DNA from: CAZFAT01 sp964517075
GTDB lineage: Bacteria > Acidobacteriota > Vicinamibacteria > Vicinamibacterales > SCN-69-37
Length of the DNA stretch: 24,355 nucleotides
Assembly: GCA_964517075.1 (NCBI GenBank)
Contig: CAZFAT010000126.1
Coordinates: 1 to 24,355, forward strand
Direction: 5' to 3'
Shown here: positions 6,948 through 14,889 of the stretch, one piece after another
Position numbering within the stretch: position 1 is the stretch's first letter
How the letters are laid out: the number at the start of each line of letters is the position of its first letter
Made by a program: the position numbers and the translations under genes
Notes under the pieces: generated by a model
The model's database searches: none
Told to the model about the DNA's origin: nothing
What the model saw: only the letters and a program-made list of their open reading frames with translations

Positions 6948-7394
6948 ATGATGAGACGAGTGTGCGTTGTAGTCGGGGCGTTGTTCGCGGTCGTCGCGGT
7001 GCATGACCTTGGTGCACAGAACACACGGGCCCAGCACGTCACCAGCGCCGACGCCGTGAAATTTGCTCCACTCGACCCGAAGAATCCGGGTGGGGCGGCC
7101 ATTTCTGTCGTGTCGGGTGACCTGCAGGGCAAGGGACCGATCACCCTGTTTCTGAAGCTGCCGAAAGGCCCAGCACCGGTCCACACGCATACGTTTGGCT
7201 ATCACGGCACGGTCGTGCGCGGACAGGCAAAACACTGGCCCGCTGGCGCCGAGGCCAAGGCGCAGACGCTTGGCCCTGGCAGCTATTGGTATCAGCCCGG
7301 GAAAGCGCCGCACGGCGACGAGTGCGTCGCGACTGAGTGTGTGCTGCTGATCCAAATGGAAGGTCCGTACGATTTCGCCGTCGCCGCGCAGTAG
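6948..7394 (+). CDS. Secreted cupin-domain protein
   Basis: A 148-aa protein. The start is the first of two adjacent ATGs, with GGGGAG 7 nt upstream. Residues 1-24 form a signal peptide (MMRRVCVVVGALFAVVAVHD then LGAQ), so it is exported to the periplasm or beyond. The single-domain cupin follows: KGPITLFLKLPKGPAPVHTH with HTHTFGYHGTVVRGQAKHW as motif 1 (metal-binding His residues and a Glu-less variant) and LGPGSYWYQPGKAPHGDECV as motif 2. It matches small periplasmic cupins of the DUF4437 type in length. Reaction unknown. It is followed by a strong hairpin (7422-7449), so probably monocistronic. Confidence 0.8.
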   Translation: MMRRVCVVVGALFAVVAVHDLGAQNTRAQHVTSADAVKFAPLDPKNPGGAAISVVSGDLQGKGPITLFLKLPKGPAPVHTHTFGYHGTVVRGQAKHWPAGAEAKAQTLGPGSYWYQPGKAPHGDECVATECVLLIQMEGPYDFAVAAQ

Positions 7395-7421
7395 GGACAT
7401 CGCCCACCATCGACGGGCCGG

Positions 7422-7449
7422 GGCGGCGACCGCAGTGACGGTCGCCGCC
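7422..7449 (+). terminator. Strong hairpin after the cupin gene
   Basis: A perfect 11-bp stem GGCGGCGACCG / CGGTCGCCGCC with a 6-nt loop, 27 bp after the cupin stop codon. There is no T run after it, so it may work as a transcript-end stabiliser or a weak terminator. Confidence 0.5.
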
Positions 7450-7498
7450 GTAGCTCGATCGGACTCGTGATGCTGCTTGTCAGGAAACGGAAAGACAA

Positions 7499-7604
7499 AT
7501 GAAGGGCAAAATCGGAATTCTGGGAAAAGGAAACGTTGGGCAACATCCAGCTGGGCTTCATGCAGAAGATGGGGACCAATATCGGGTTCAAGCTCGTCCG
7601 CTGA
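7499..7604 (+). pseudogene. Remnant of an NADPH-dependent F420 reductase-like NAD(P)-binding protein
   Basis: From ATG at 7499, with AGGAAA upstream, the first residues KGKIGILGKGNVGQ are a textbook Rossmann-fold opening (GxGxxG) of the COG2085 / F420-reductase-like family. After this the frame stops making sense, but a second frame gives GNIQLGFMQKMGTNIGFKLV ending at a TGA at 7602-7604, resembling the family's C-terminal end (...FKLLR). So the N-terminal 14 residues are joined to the C-terminal 20 with about 170 residues missing. An internal deletion plus frame change is the simplest reading. The 227 bp between this and hicA show no gene. Confidence 0.5.
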
Positions 7605-7831
7605 CGCTGGGGCCGACCATGGGTGGCGTCACCCCGCCGCGGGAGCGCTGGCGAACACATGGCGACGGAGGAACATCGGAAACCGAGAGTCGCAGGCATC
7701 GGCGACGTTGACACGGGTTGCTGGGCGCCGGGAACCGAACTAATCTTGGGCCCAAACGAACATGGCCTCGCCTCTGGCCGATGGAGCCGGACGTCGCGCC
7801 CAGCACAGAGAGGCCGGCGTAGAATGGAGCC

Positions 7832-8024
7832 GTGCCCAAAGTTCGTGAAGCCATCAGGCTGATTGAGGCCGACGGCTGGCGCGAGGTGAGCACCTGAGGC
7901 AGTCATCGCCAGTTCAAGCATCCGACGAAGCCGGGGCGCGTGACGGTCGCCGGGCCCCCGTCAGACGATCTGGCGCCGGGCACATACAACAGCATCCTGA
8001 AGCAGGCCGGACATCAAGGGGTAG
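7832..8024 (+). pseudogene. hicA: hicA toxin pseudogene (nonsense mutation and +1 frameshift)
   Basis: From GTG at 7832, preceded by a TAGAAT -10-like box at 7820, the frame reads VPKVREAIRLIEADGWREVS, then a TGA at 7895-7897 exactly where the family has Arg in the conserved T-R-G-S-H, then GSHRQFKHPTKPGRVTV and DDLAPGTYNSILKQAG. CGA to TGA explains the stop. The catalytic-type His in GSHRQF is present. The expected TAG stop (8022-8024) is out of frame by one base; removing one C at about 8012 restores a 63-codon gene. HicA is an mRNA-cleaving toxin with a dsRBD-like fold. Here it would give at most a 21-residue peptide. Confidence 0.82.
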
Positions 8025-8026
8025 TG

Positions 8027-8241
8027 ATGCACCGATTCCTGATCGTCATCGAGAAGGCCGACGAGAATTTCTCTGCGTACTCCCCGATCTTCCCGGTTGT
8101 ATTGCGACGGGCGCGACTCGCGAGGAAACGGAGCGGCGAATGTACGAGGCCATCGAGCTCCACATCGAGGGACTGATAGAAGACAACCAGCCCGTGCCGC
8201 CGTCTACATCCTTCGCCGAGTACGTAGTGGTGCGAGCCTGA
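8027..8241 (+). pseudogene. hicB: hicB antitoxin pseudogene (-1 frameshift)
   Basis: From ATG at 8027, 2 nt after the lost hicA stop, the frame gives MHRFLIVIEKADENFSAYSP, a clear HicB N-terminus (partial RNase H-like fold). It then loses the motif: the next codons should be D-L-P-G-C, but one G is missing at about 8086. Restoring one base gives DLPGCIATGATREETERRMY, then EAIELHIEGLIEDNQPVPPS and a stop at 8239-8241, a 71-residue protein of ordinary length. As written, the antitoxin frame ends early. Gene order toxin then antitoxin with tight spacing is standard for hicAB. Confidence 0.82.
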
Positions 8242-8250
8242 GGCGAAGGC

Positions 8251-8286
8251 AAACCTGGGAACAACTTGGGAACAGAACCGTCCGAA
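8251..8286. repeat. TGGGAACA repeat block, right copy
   Basis: AAACCTGGGAACAACTTGGG and the following bases carry two TGGGAACA octamers 11 bp apart. It matches the block at 2089-2124 (26 of 36 positions ungapped) in the same orientation. It follows the hicB stop by 9 bp and precedes the conserved yraN gene, close to where the accessory region ends. Confidence 0.4.
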
Positions 8287-8364
8287 TACCCCCTAAAACG
8301 ACCGATCACGACAGAGCAGAAGGCAAGACGAGTCAACAACTTAGCGCCATCTGGATAGTCTTTC

Positions 8365-8739
8365 TCAACTCACCTGAAACGCATTCTCGATCACCCGCAC
8401 CGTCATGGCCGGCGTCCCCACGCCGTCGATGGCGACGACATCGAAGCGGCAGCGGCGCGTGAGGCGTCCCGTCCACGCCAGGTAGTCCAGCGCCATCGCG
8501 CCGATGCGGCGGCGTTTCCAGATCGGAATCGCCTCGGCCGCTGTCCCGAATCGCCCCGATCGCCGCGCCTTCACCTCCACGAACACCACCACGTCGTCAC
8601 GCTCGGAGATGATGTCGATTTCTCCAAAGCGCGTGCGGTAGCGCCGCGCAAGAATTGCGTACCCGCGGCGCAGGAGCTCGGCACATGCGAGGTCTTCGCC
8701 CAGTATCCCGAGTGACTGGCGCCGGCCGGCCGCGGGCAC
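8365..8739 (-). CDS. yraN: YraN / UPF0102 family endonuclease-like protein
   Basis: A 124-aa protein with a GTG start. It has the UPF0102 layout: LGILGEDLACAELLRRGYAI at the N-terminus, the PD-(D/E)XK-type core GEIDIISERDDVVVFVEVKA with the expected Glu, Asp and E-x-K residues, then KRRRIGAMALDYLAWTGR and CRFDVVAIDG. Length is normal for the family. The biochemical role is not established; the fold is related to Holliday-junction resolvases and the gene is very widely conserved. It is the first core gene right of the decayed region and is divergent from the spermidine-synthase homologue. The start is uncertain because no clear ribosome site is seen. Confidence 0.9.
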   Translation of the reverse strand: MPAAGRRQSLGILGEDLACAELLRRGYAILARRYRTRFGEIDIISERDDVVVFVEVKARRSGRFGTAAEAIPIWKRRRIGAMALDYLAWTGRLTRRCRFDVVAIDGVGTPAMTVRVIENAFQVS

Positions 8740-8847
8740 GCGCGGGAGAAAAGCAACCGGCGTGCCAGCCTGAGGCGACCCGCACCGGATGTGCGATCAT
8801 GACGCCCTCGCGCCGGTGCCCCGGGCCCGCGCTCCCAGATTCCCTCC

Positions 8848-11133
8848 ATGCTCCGCGGCCGCCTGGCAATCCTCGTCCTGTTGTTCTGCTGCTCCGGCGC
8901 CTGCGGCCTGATTTATCAAGTCCTCTGGCTGCGGCAGCTCTCCTTGGTGCTTGGCGTCACCGTATACGCGGCCAGTACCGTGCTGGCGGCGTTCATGAGC
9001 GGCCTCGCGATCGGCAGCCTCCTGGCGCCCCGCGTACTCCGCTGGGTCGGACGGCCGCTCATCGCGTTCGGCCTCGCCGAGATTCTGATTGGCCTCGCAG
9101 CCCTGGCGACGCCGGCGGCGCTGTCCGCGGCCGTGGCGGTGTATGAGGCCGCCTACCGCGCCGGCGGCGACACACCGGCCCTCCTCACACTCGGGAGGGT
9201 GATTGCCGCGTTCCTCGTCCTGCTGGCGCCCACGATCCTGATGGGCCTGACGCTGCCCCTCCTGAGCGCGACATCGCTCGTGCGGGGTGGGCGCATCGGG
9301 TCGCGCATCGGGCTGCTGTATGCGGCCAACACCGGCGGCGCCGTCACGGGCGCGGTGCTGGCGGGCTTCCACCTGATCGGCGGGCTCGGGATGCAGCGGA
9401 CGTTCCTGGTCGCGGCCACCCTCAACACCGTTGTCGGCCTGGCCGCGCTCTGGCTTTCCCGCGGCGCGGAGCATACGCCCCTGCCAGTACCCACGCCGGA
9501 CCGATCCGGACCCGACCCGTCCGCCACGCGCGCGAGTCCGACCGCGCGCGCCGTCCGGGTCGTGGTCGCCGTTTCGGGCGCGGCCTCGCTGGCCCTCGAG
9601 ATCGTCTGGTTCCGCATCCTCCTGCAGTTCCTGCCCGCCACGACCTACGCATTCACCACGATGCTGGCGACCGTGCTCGCGGGCATTGCCGTGGGCGGCG
9701 CGCTGGGCGCCCGGGTGCTGGCGCGTGACCGCGACTGGCACTGGATTCTGGTCCGCATCCTCTTCGCGACCGCCATTGCCGTCGTCGTCTCCGTCATGGC
9801 CCTGAGCTGGTCGTACGCGGCCGGCTGGCGGACGTCGGGTACCATCCAGGCGTCGGTGGCCGCGATCTTTCCCGCCGCGGTCCTCATGGGCGCGGCCTTC
9901 CCCATCGCCCTTCACCTGGGCGGCCTGGCGGCCAGACGCGACTCCGACAGCAGCGTGGCCGTGGCCCGGCAGGTGGGACGACTCTACGCCCTGAACGTGG
10001 CTGGAGCGATTCTCGGCGCGCTCGCCGGCGGCTTCCTCCTCCTCCCGCTGGCCGGCAGCCGCGGCTCACTCATCGCCCTGGCGACCCTCTACGTCGTCTC
10101 GGCGCTCGTCCTGCTCGCGGCCCACGCCGACCGCCGGCGACTCCAGTGGCGGGTGGCAGTTCGCCTGGCACTCTTCATCGCCGCAGCCGCCGCGGTGCCC
10201 GATCCGTTTGCCGCGGCCCTTACCCGCCGGCATGGCGCCGATCACCAGGAAATCTGGCGCGACGAGGGCGTGCAGACGGCCGTCAGCGTGCACCAGCGCG
10301 GCACGGAACGGATTCTCTTTCTCGACGGCCTCCATCAGGCCAACGACACGGCATCGATGATCTACACGCATCGAGTGATCGGGCACCTCCCGATGGTGCT
10401 GCACCCGTCACCGGCCGACGTGCTCGTCGTCGGGCTGGGCGGCGGCGTGACGGCCGGCGCGGTCAGCCAGCATCCCGGCGCGCGTGTCCTGATCGTCGAA
10501 CTGTCGGACAGCGTCCGCCGCGCGGCCGGGTTCTTCGCGCACGTCAATTACGACGTCCTGAACCAGCCGCACGTGCGTCTGCGAGTGGACGACGGCCGGA
10601 ATTTCCTGCGCATGACTTCGCAGCGTTTCGACGTCATCACCGCCGACATCATCCAGCCCCACCACGCGGGCGCCGGCCTGCTCTACTCGCGGGAATACTT
10701 CGCGCTGATGCGCGGCGCGTTGCGCCCGGGCGGCCTGGTGCTTCAGTGGATCGGCGAGCGGCCCGAGGCGCACTACAAGGCGCTGATGCGGACCTTCCTG
10801 GACGTCTTCCCGGACGCGACGCTCTGGCACCAGGGGGAGCTCCTGGTCGGTAGCCTGCGGCCGCTGGAGGTCTCCCCGGCAGCCGTCCAGCTCAGGCTGG
10901 CGTCGCCCCACGCACGGGCCGCACTCGAAGCGGTCGGTTTCAAGGGCCTCGAGACCCTGGCCGCGTGGTACACGGCGGGTCCCGAGGCGATGCGGCGGTT
11001 TGTCGGCGAGGGTCCCCTGCTGACCGACGATCGGCCGCTACTCGAGTACCACCGGTCCTTCCCGGGCGGCGACCCGAACCTGGATCTGAGCCCACTGACG
11101 GGCGACCTCAACAACGAAGTGATACGAGACTGA
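8848..11133 (+). CDS. Membrane-fused spermidine synthase-like protein (fused MFS/polyamine aminopropyltransferase)
   Basis: A 761-aa protein. Residues 1-210 contain about six membrane helices starting with LAILVLLFCCSGACGLIYQV, a signature of membrane spermidine-synthase homologues; a second set of helices spans about 230-450. The soluble C-terminal domain (about 470-700) is a Rossmann methyltransferase-like fold: VLVVGLGGGVTAGAVSQHPG binds the nucleotide, followed by RVLIVELSDSV, VRLRVDDGRNFLRM, FDVITADIIQPHHAGAGLLY and a YSREYFALMRGAL segment. This family transfers aminopropyl groups or modifies unknown substrates at the membrane; polyamine synthesis here is not proven. A start codon is present but the ribosome site is weak. 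The 112-bp gap after it precedes a small membrane protein. Confidence 0.88.
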   Translation: MLRGRLAILVLLFCCSGACGLIYQVLWLRQLSLVLGVTVYAASTVLAAFMSGLAIGSLLAPRVLRWVGRPLIAFGLAEILIGLAALATPAALSAAVAVYEAAYRAGGDTPALLTLGRVIAAFLVLLAPTILMGLTLPLLSATSLVRGGRIGSRIGLLYAANTGGAVTGAVLAGFHLIGGLGMQRTFLVAATLNTVVGLAALWLSRGAEHTPLPVPTPDRSGPDPSATRASPTARAVRVVVAVSGAASLALEIVWFRILLQFLPATTYAFTTMLATVLAGIAVGGALGARVLARDRDWHWILVRILFATAIAVVVSVMALSWSYAAGWRTSGTIQASVAAIFPAAVLMGAAFPIALHLGGLAARRDSDSSVAVARQVGRLYALNVAGAILGALAGGFLLLPLAGSRGSLIALATLYVVSALVLLAAHADRRRLQWRVAVRLALFIAAAAAVPDPFAAALTRRHGADHQEIWRDEGVQTAVSVHQRGTERILFLDGLHQANDTASMIYTHRVIGHLPMVLHPSPADVLVVGLGGGVTAGAVSQHPGARVLIVELSDSVRRAAGFFAHVNYDVLNQPHVRLRVDDGRNFLRMTSQRFDVITADIIQPHHAGAGLLYSREYFALMRGALRPGGLVLQWIGERPEAHYKALMRTFLDVFPDATLWHQGELLVGSLRPLEVSPAAVQLRLASPHARAALEAVGFKGLETLAAWYTAGPEAMRRFVGEGPLLTDDRPLLEYHRSFPGGDPNLDLSPLTGDLNNEVIRD

Positions 11134-11245
11134 GCGAATTCACGGAGCAGAGCACCAGCCTACTCACTTCGGCGCCGACCGACCGCCGATGCGCCTGCAT
11201 CGCCCTTCGAGGCATGGGCCCGGTTCTTGCAGAAATACCGGCAGA

Positions 11246-11719
11246 ATGGCGACTGTCCGCCCCTTCCATGCCTTTCGTTACCTAGACTGGCGCGCGTTGC
11301 TGCACGACCGCAACGCCTGGCGGGCCGCCACGGCCACGGCCATCGTCGTGCTCGTCGTCGTGTCGGCCACCTGGACGATGAGAATTCTGACCGGCGCGCG
11401 GGAGCCGCAGGCCGCCGAAGCCATGACGGCCATGCCCGCGCCGGTGCTGACGGGCCTGGCGCCCAAACAGAGGCTCCGCACACGCACGGACACGCAGCCG
11501 GTGGCCTTCGCTGGCAGTCACCTGGTCGCTCAGATGAGCGTGACGATATCGACGCCCGACAGCCGCATGGCCACCTACGGTTCGAGCTCGATCAGTAACG
11601 TCACTCCGACCGGTTTCACGCTGCGCGCCGTCTTCGACGTGCCCGGCAGCTACGACCTCCTCGTCCGCAACCCTGACGGGACACGGTCGAACGAAATCTC
11701 GATACCTGTCGCCAAGTAA
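11246..11719 (+). CDS. Membrane-anchored IPT/TIG-like domain protein
   Basis: A 157-aa protein from the ATG at 11246; an upstream start at 11189 would add 19 residues with no support. One membrane helix (about 27-45, TATAIVVLVVVSATWTM) anchors it, followed by an Ala/Pro-rich linker and a C-terminal beta-rich domain. VTISTPDSRMATYGSSSISN, then TGFTLRAVFDVPGSYDLLV and RNPDGTRSNEISIPV match an IPT/TIG immunoglobulin-like repeat, where the RNPDG turn is characteristic. Probably periplasmic and structural; partner unknown. It converges with the aminotransferase gene. Confidence 0.68.
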   Translation: MATVRPFHAFRYLDWRALLHDRNAWRAATATAIVVLVVVSATWTMRILTGAREPQAAEAMTAMPAPVLTGLAPKQRLRTRTDTQPVAFAGSHLVAQMSVTISTPDSRMATYGSSSISNVTPTGFTLRAVFDVPGSYDLLVRNPDGTRSNEISIPVAK

Positions 11720-11738
11720 TGAGCGGGGCTGAATGGAA

Positions 11739-11760
11739 CCGCCGACCTTCAGGCCGGTGG
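11739..11760. terminator. Hairpin between convergent IPT/TIG and aminotransferase genes
   Basis: CCGCCGACC, loop TTCA, GGCCGGTGG: nine positions with one mismatch and one G-T pair. It sits in the 49-bp gap between the two convergent genes. No T tract. Confidence 0.35.
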
Positions 11761-11768
11761 GTTCAGGT

Positions 11769-13115
11769 TCAGGTCGACGTCGGCGCAACGCGACTGACTG
11801 CCGTCAGCGCCTGATCGAAAATCTCCGCCACCGTGTCCGCCTGTTCGATCGTCAGCACTAGCGGCGGAGCGAAGCGGACAATGTTGCGGCCGGCGCCGAG
11901 GACGAGCACGCCGCGGCTGAACATCTCCTGGATGAGCCGGCCGCGCTCCTCGACGGCACGCTCCTTCGTCGCACGATTGCGCACCAGCTCGACGCCGATC
12001 ATCAGCCCCAATCCACGCACATCGCCGATTAGCGGGTGCTTCTCCATCAGGCCGCGCAGCCGCCCCATCAAGTGCCGGCCAACGGTCTCCGCGTTGGCTA
12101 CGAGCGTGTCCCGCAGCAGCCGGATGGTGGCCAGGGCCGCGGCCGCGCTGACGGGGTTGCCGCCGAAGGTGCTCGCGTGCGAGCCCGGCGGCCAGGTCAT
12201 CACATCCGATCGCGCGCACGTGACGCCGAGCGGAAGGCCCGACGCAATGCCCTTGGCGACGGCCACGATGTCGACTGACAGATCGAAGTGCTCGCAGGCA
12301 AACATCCGGCCCGTGCGCCCCATGCCGGTCTGCACTTCGTCGGCGATGAGGAGCATGCCGTGGCGGGTCGTGAGATCGCGCAGGCGCTCCAGGAAGTCCC
12401 GCGGCGGCACGACGTAGCCGCCCTCGCCCTGGATCGGCTCGACGAGAATCGCGGCCACCTCGTCGGGCGAGACCAGATGCACGAGGATCTGGTCCTCGAT
12501 GAAGGCCACGCACTCCGCCCCACAGGTCTCGGGCACACGTCCGACCGGGCAGCGATAGCAGTTGGCGTAGGGTGCATGGAAGACGCCTGGCATCATCGGC
12601 CCGAAGCCGCGCCGGTGCACGACCTTGCTGGCCGTGGCCGCGAGCGCGCCCAGCGTGCGGCCATGGAACGAGCCCAGAAAGGCGATGAGGTTGTAGCGGC
12701 CGGTGCGGTACCGCGCGAGCTTGATCGCGGCCTCGACGGCTTCCGTCCCGGAGTTGCTGAAGAAGGACTTCACCTCGCCGGCAATCGGCGCGATGGCCGC
12801 CATCTCCTCGGCCAATTGCACCTGTGGCTCGTAGTAGAAGTCCGTGCCGGACATGTGAAGGTACTTGCGGGCCTGGTCCACGATGGCGGCGACCACGTCG
12901 GGATGCGAGTGCCCGGTGCCGGTCACGGCGATGCCGGCCGCGCAATCGAGAAACCGGTTGCCGTCCACGTCCTCGACGACGGCGCCCTCGCCGCGGGCCA
13001 TGACAAAGGGATAGTCGCGGGTGTAGGAGGGCGAGATGCGCGCCCGGTCGCGCTCGATGATGGCCCGCGCCCGCGGGCCGGGCAGCGGCGTGCGGATCAG
13101 GATTTCCGTTTCCAT
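11769..13115 (-). CDS. Class III PLP-dependent aminotransferase (acetylornithine / 4-aminobutyrate aminotransferase family)
   Basis: A 448-aa protein. The start is the ATG at 13115 (METEILIRTPLPGPRA), overlapping the cysS stop by 19 nt; the upstream part of the frame is only cysS read in another frame. Hallmarks: DVDGNRFLDCAAGIAVTGTG, FSNSGTEAVEAAIKLAR (phosphate-binding), SFHGRTLGALAATASK, EPIQGEGGYVVPP, LIADEVQTGMGRTGRMFACE and the PLP-binding Lys in VAVAKGIASGLPLG. A Cys-containing insertion near residue 180 (NCYRCPVGRVPETCGAECV) recalls the subgroup that includes broad-specificity transaminases and amino-acid racemases of archaea. The exact amino donor cannot be read from sequence. Last gene of the minus-strand run. 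Confidence 0.88.
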   Translation of the reverse strand: METEILIRTPLPGPRARAIIERDRARISPSYTRDYPFVMARGEGAVVEDVDGNRFLDCAAGIAVTGTGHSHPDVVAAIVDQARKYLHMSGTDFYYEPQVQLAEEMAAIAPIAGEVKSFFSNSGTEAVEAAIKLARYRTGRYNLIAFLGSFHGRTLGALAATASKVVHRRGFGPMMPGVFHAPYANCYRCPVGRVPETCGAECVAFIEDQILVHLVSPDEVAAILVEPIQGEGGYVVPPRDFLERLRDLTTRHGMLLIADEVQTGMGRTGRMFACEHFDLSVDIVAVAKGIASGLPLGVTCARSDVMTWPPGSHASTFGGNPVSAAAALATIRLLRDTLVANAETVGRHLMGRLRGLMEKHPLIGDVRGLGLMIGVELVRNRATKERAVEERGRLIQEMFSRGVLVLGAGRNIVRFAPPLVLTIEQADTVAEIFDQALTAVSRVAPTST

Positions 13116-14524
13116 CTCGTGCCCGTCGCTGAGTCCTCGAGCACAATACCCTTGTCTTCGAGCTCGCGGCGGATCTCGTCGGCGCGGGCGAATTGCCGGG
13201 CGCGGCGGGCCTCGCGCCGCTCGGCCATGAGCCGGTCGATGTCCTCGACCGGCACGGGCGGCGCGGCCTCCTCCGCCCGACGCAGCCCGATGACGCCCAG
13301 CACGCGATCGAACGCCTCGAACGTGTCCCGAATGCGGGCGGCGCCCGCCGTGCCCACCTGTTCCTGGTCGATTGCCGCGTTCATTTCGCGCAGGAGGTCG
13401 AACATCACCCCGGTCGCGCCCGGCACGTTGAGATCGCTGGCAATCATCTCGGCGAAGTCCGCCCGTGCCTGGGCGAGCCGCGCCTCGATCGGATCGGCCG
13501 GCGCCGGGCCCGTCGTCCGGTCGAGACGACCCAGGAAATCCGTGAGCCGCGTCAGCGCCGCCTCGGCCTGCGCCAATCCGTCCCAACTGAACGTGAGCTG
13601 TTTCCGGTAGTGGGCCGAGAGGAGCAGGAAGCGCAACGCCGACGGCCGGTGTCCGCGCTCGATCACGTCGGACACTGTGAAGATGTTGCCGCGCGACTTG
13701 GCCATCTTCTCGTGGTCGAGGTTCAGGAACTCGACGTGGACCCAGTGGCGCGCGAAGGCGCGTCCGGTGGCGCCCTCGGCCTGCGCGATCTCGTTCTCAT
13801 GATGCGGGAACACCAGGTCGATGCCGCCGCCGTGGATGTCGATGGGGGGCTCGCCCAGCAGCCGCAGCGCCATGGCCGAGCACTCGATGTGCCAGCCCGG
13901 CCGGCCGGGTCCGACCCCGAAGTCCCACGAGGGCTCGCCCGGCCGCGTGGCCTTCCACAGCACGAAGTCGCGCGCGTCCTGCTTGGCGTAGGTGTCGGCG
14001 TCGACCCGGGCGCCCGGCTGGATGCCCTCGTGATCGAGCCGCGCCAGCCGGCCGTAGCCGGGAAACGAACCCACGCGGAAATAGACCGACCCCTCGGATG
14101 TGTAGGTATGTCCGCGCGCCTCGAGCTGCTGGATCATCGCCACCATGGCGCGGAGGTTGGCCTCGTCAGTGGCGCGCGGATAGGCCTCGGCCGGCTCGAG
14201 TCCCAGCCGCGCGGCGTCCTCCAGGAAGGCGTCGATGAACCGCGTCGTGTACTCCCGGAGCGGCTCGCCAGCCTCCGCGGCCGCGCGGATCGTCTTGTCG
14301 TCCACGTCCGTGAAGTTCGTGACCTGATGGACCTCGTAGCCCGCCTGGTACTTCAGCGCGCGGCGCAGCACGTCGAGGCTCACGAGCGTCCGGAAATTGC
14401 CGATGTGGCCACGCGCGTACACGGTCAGGCCGCAGGTGTACATCCGGACCGTGCGGCCGTCGGCCGGTGCGAAGTCCTCGTCGCTTCGCGTGAGCGTGTT
14501 GTAGAGACGCAGAGGGGACGACAT
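13097..14524 (-). CDS. cysS: Cysteine--tRNA ligase
   Basis: A 475-aa class I aminoacyl-tRNA synthetase that charges tRNA-Cys. It opens with MSSPLRLYNTLTRSDEDFAP; MYTCGLTVYARGHIGNFRTL holds the first zinc Cys and the HIGN (HIGH-type) signature, WHIECSAMALRLLGEPPIDI the second zinc Cys, GGGIDLVFPHHENEIAQAEG the zinc His residues, and DHEKMAKSRGNIFTVSDV the KMSKS loop. The DALR anticodon-binding domain follows, and the Arg-rich C-terminus ends in a short basic tail. Length is normal. It is followed by the aminotransferase with a 19-nt overlap and preceded by a 69-nt gap from the small unknown gene. Confidence 0.97.
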   Translation of the reverse strand: MSSPLRLYNTLTRSDEDFAPADGRTVRMYTCGLTVYARGHIGNFRTLVSLDVLRRALKYQAGYEVHQVTNFTDVDDKTIRAAAEAGEPLREYTTRFIDAFLEDAARLGLEPAEAYPRATDEANLRAMVAMIQQLEARGHTYTSEGSVYFRVGSFPGYGRLARLDHEGIQPGARVDADTYAKQDARDFVLWKATRPGEPSWDFGVGPGRPGWHIECSAMALRLLGEPPIDIHGGGIDLVFPHHENEIAQAEGATGRAFARHWVHVEFLNLDHEKMAKSRGNIFTVSDVIERGHRPSALRFLLLSAHYRKQLTFSWDGLAQAEAALTRLTDFLGRLDRTTGPAPADPIEARLAQARADFAEMIASDLNVPGATGVMFDLLREMNAAIDQEQVGTAGAARIRDTFEAFDRVLGVIGLRRAEEAAPPVPVEDIDRLMAERREARRARQFARADEIRRELEDKGIVLEDSATGTRWKRKS

Positions 14525-14593
14525 CGTCAGCGGTGGTTATCGGTTCGCGGTTCCCGGCTTCTGCCCGCAGCTCCTGCGCGAGGCCATCATGAC

Positions 14594-14878
14594 TCAGCGC
14601 TGTCCGGCCGCAATGGGATGGCGGACGACCGAGGTCCCGCCGGGGCCGGCGTTCACCACGACTTCGACGCCGGCAGGCTGCAGACTGAAGACGAACTCCA
14701 GGGGGCCGTTCGTCCGGCCCGAGAGATCGCGGAGCGTGTCGGTCAGCGCCGCGGCGAAAGCGGCGCCCTCGCCGGCCGCACCGCCCATCAGTTCGACGAA
14801 CTTCCGCGCGGCGTCGGCAGCCACCGCGGCGTACGGTGCGTCCGCGGGTATCTGCAGCGTGAACGCCGTGGGCGGCAT
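14594..14878 (-). CDS. Small hypothetical protein resembling the N-terminal part of anti-sigma kinase folds
   Basis: A 94-aa protein, 11 nt downstream of the propeller gene. FTLQIPADAPYAAVAADAAR, then KFVELMGGAAGEGAAFAAAL and a strand-rich GPLEFVFSLQPAGVEVVVNAG follow the order of the first half of RsbW/HATPase_c_2 proteins: a helix opening, a second helix, then beta strands ending in a small G-rich turn. The N-box Glu/Asn and the ATP-lid Gly motifs are missing, so it is probably not an active kinase. Function unknown; the similarity is weak and only structural in style. Confidence 0.6.
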   Translation of the reverse strand: MPPTAFTLQIPADAPYAAVAADAARKFVELMGGAAGEGAAFAAALTDTLRDLSGRTNGPLEFVFSLQPAGVEVVVNAGPGGTSVVRHPIAAGQR

Positions 14879-14889
14879 CGGTGGGCCGC

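Noticed and set aside
8344..8358. CGCCATCTGG near yraN resembling the outer edge of the inverted-repeat element
   Set aside because: Only ten bases match and none of the octamer structure follows; chance similarity is likely.
11749..13146. Minus-strand frame of 465 codons overlapping the aminotransferase
   Set aside because: Same strand, wrong frame; Arg/Gly/His-rich, while the other frame has all class III aminotransferase motifs.
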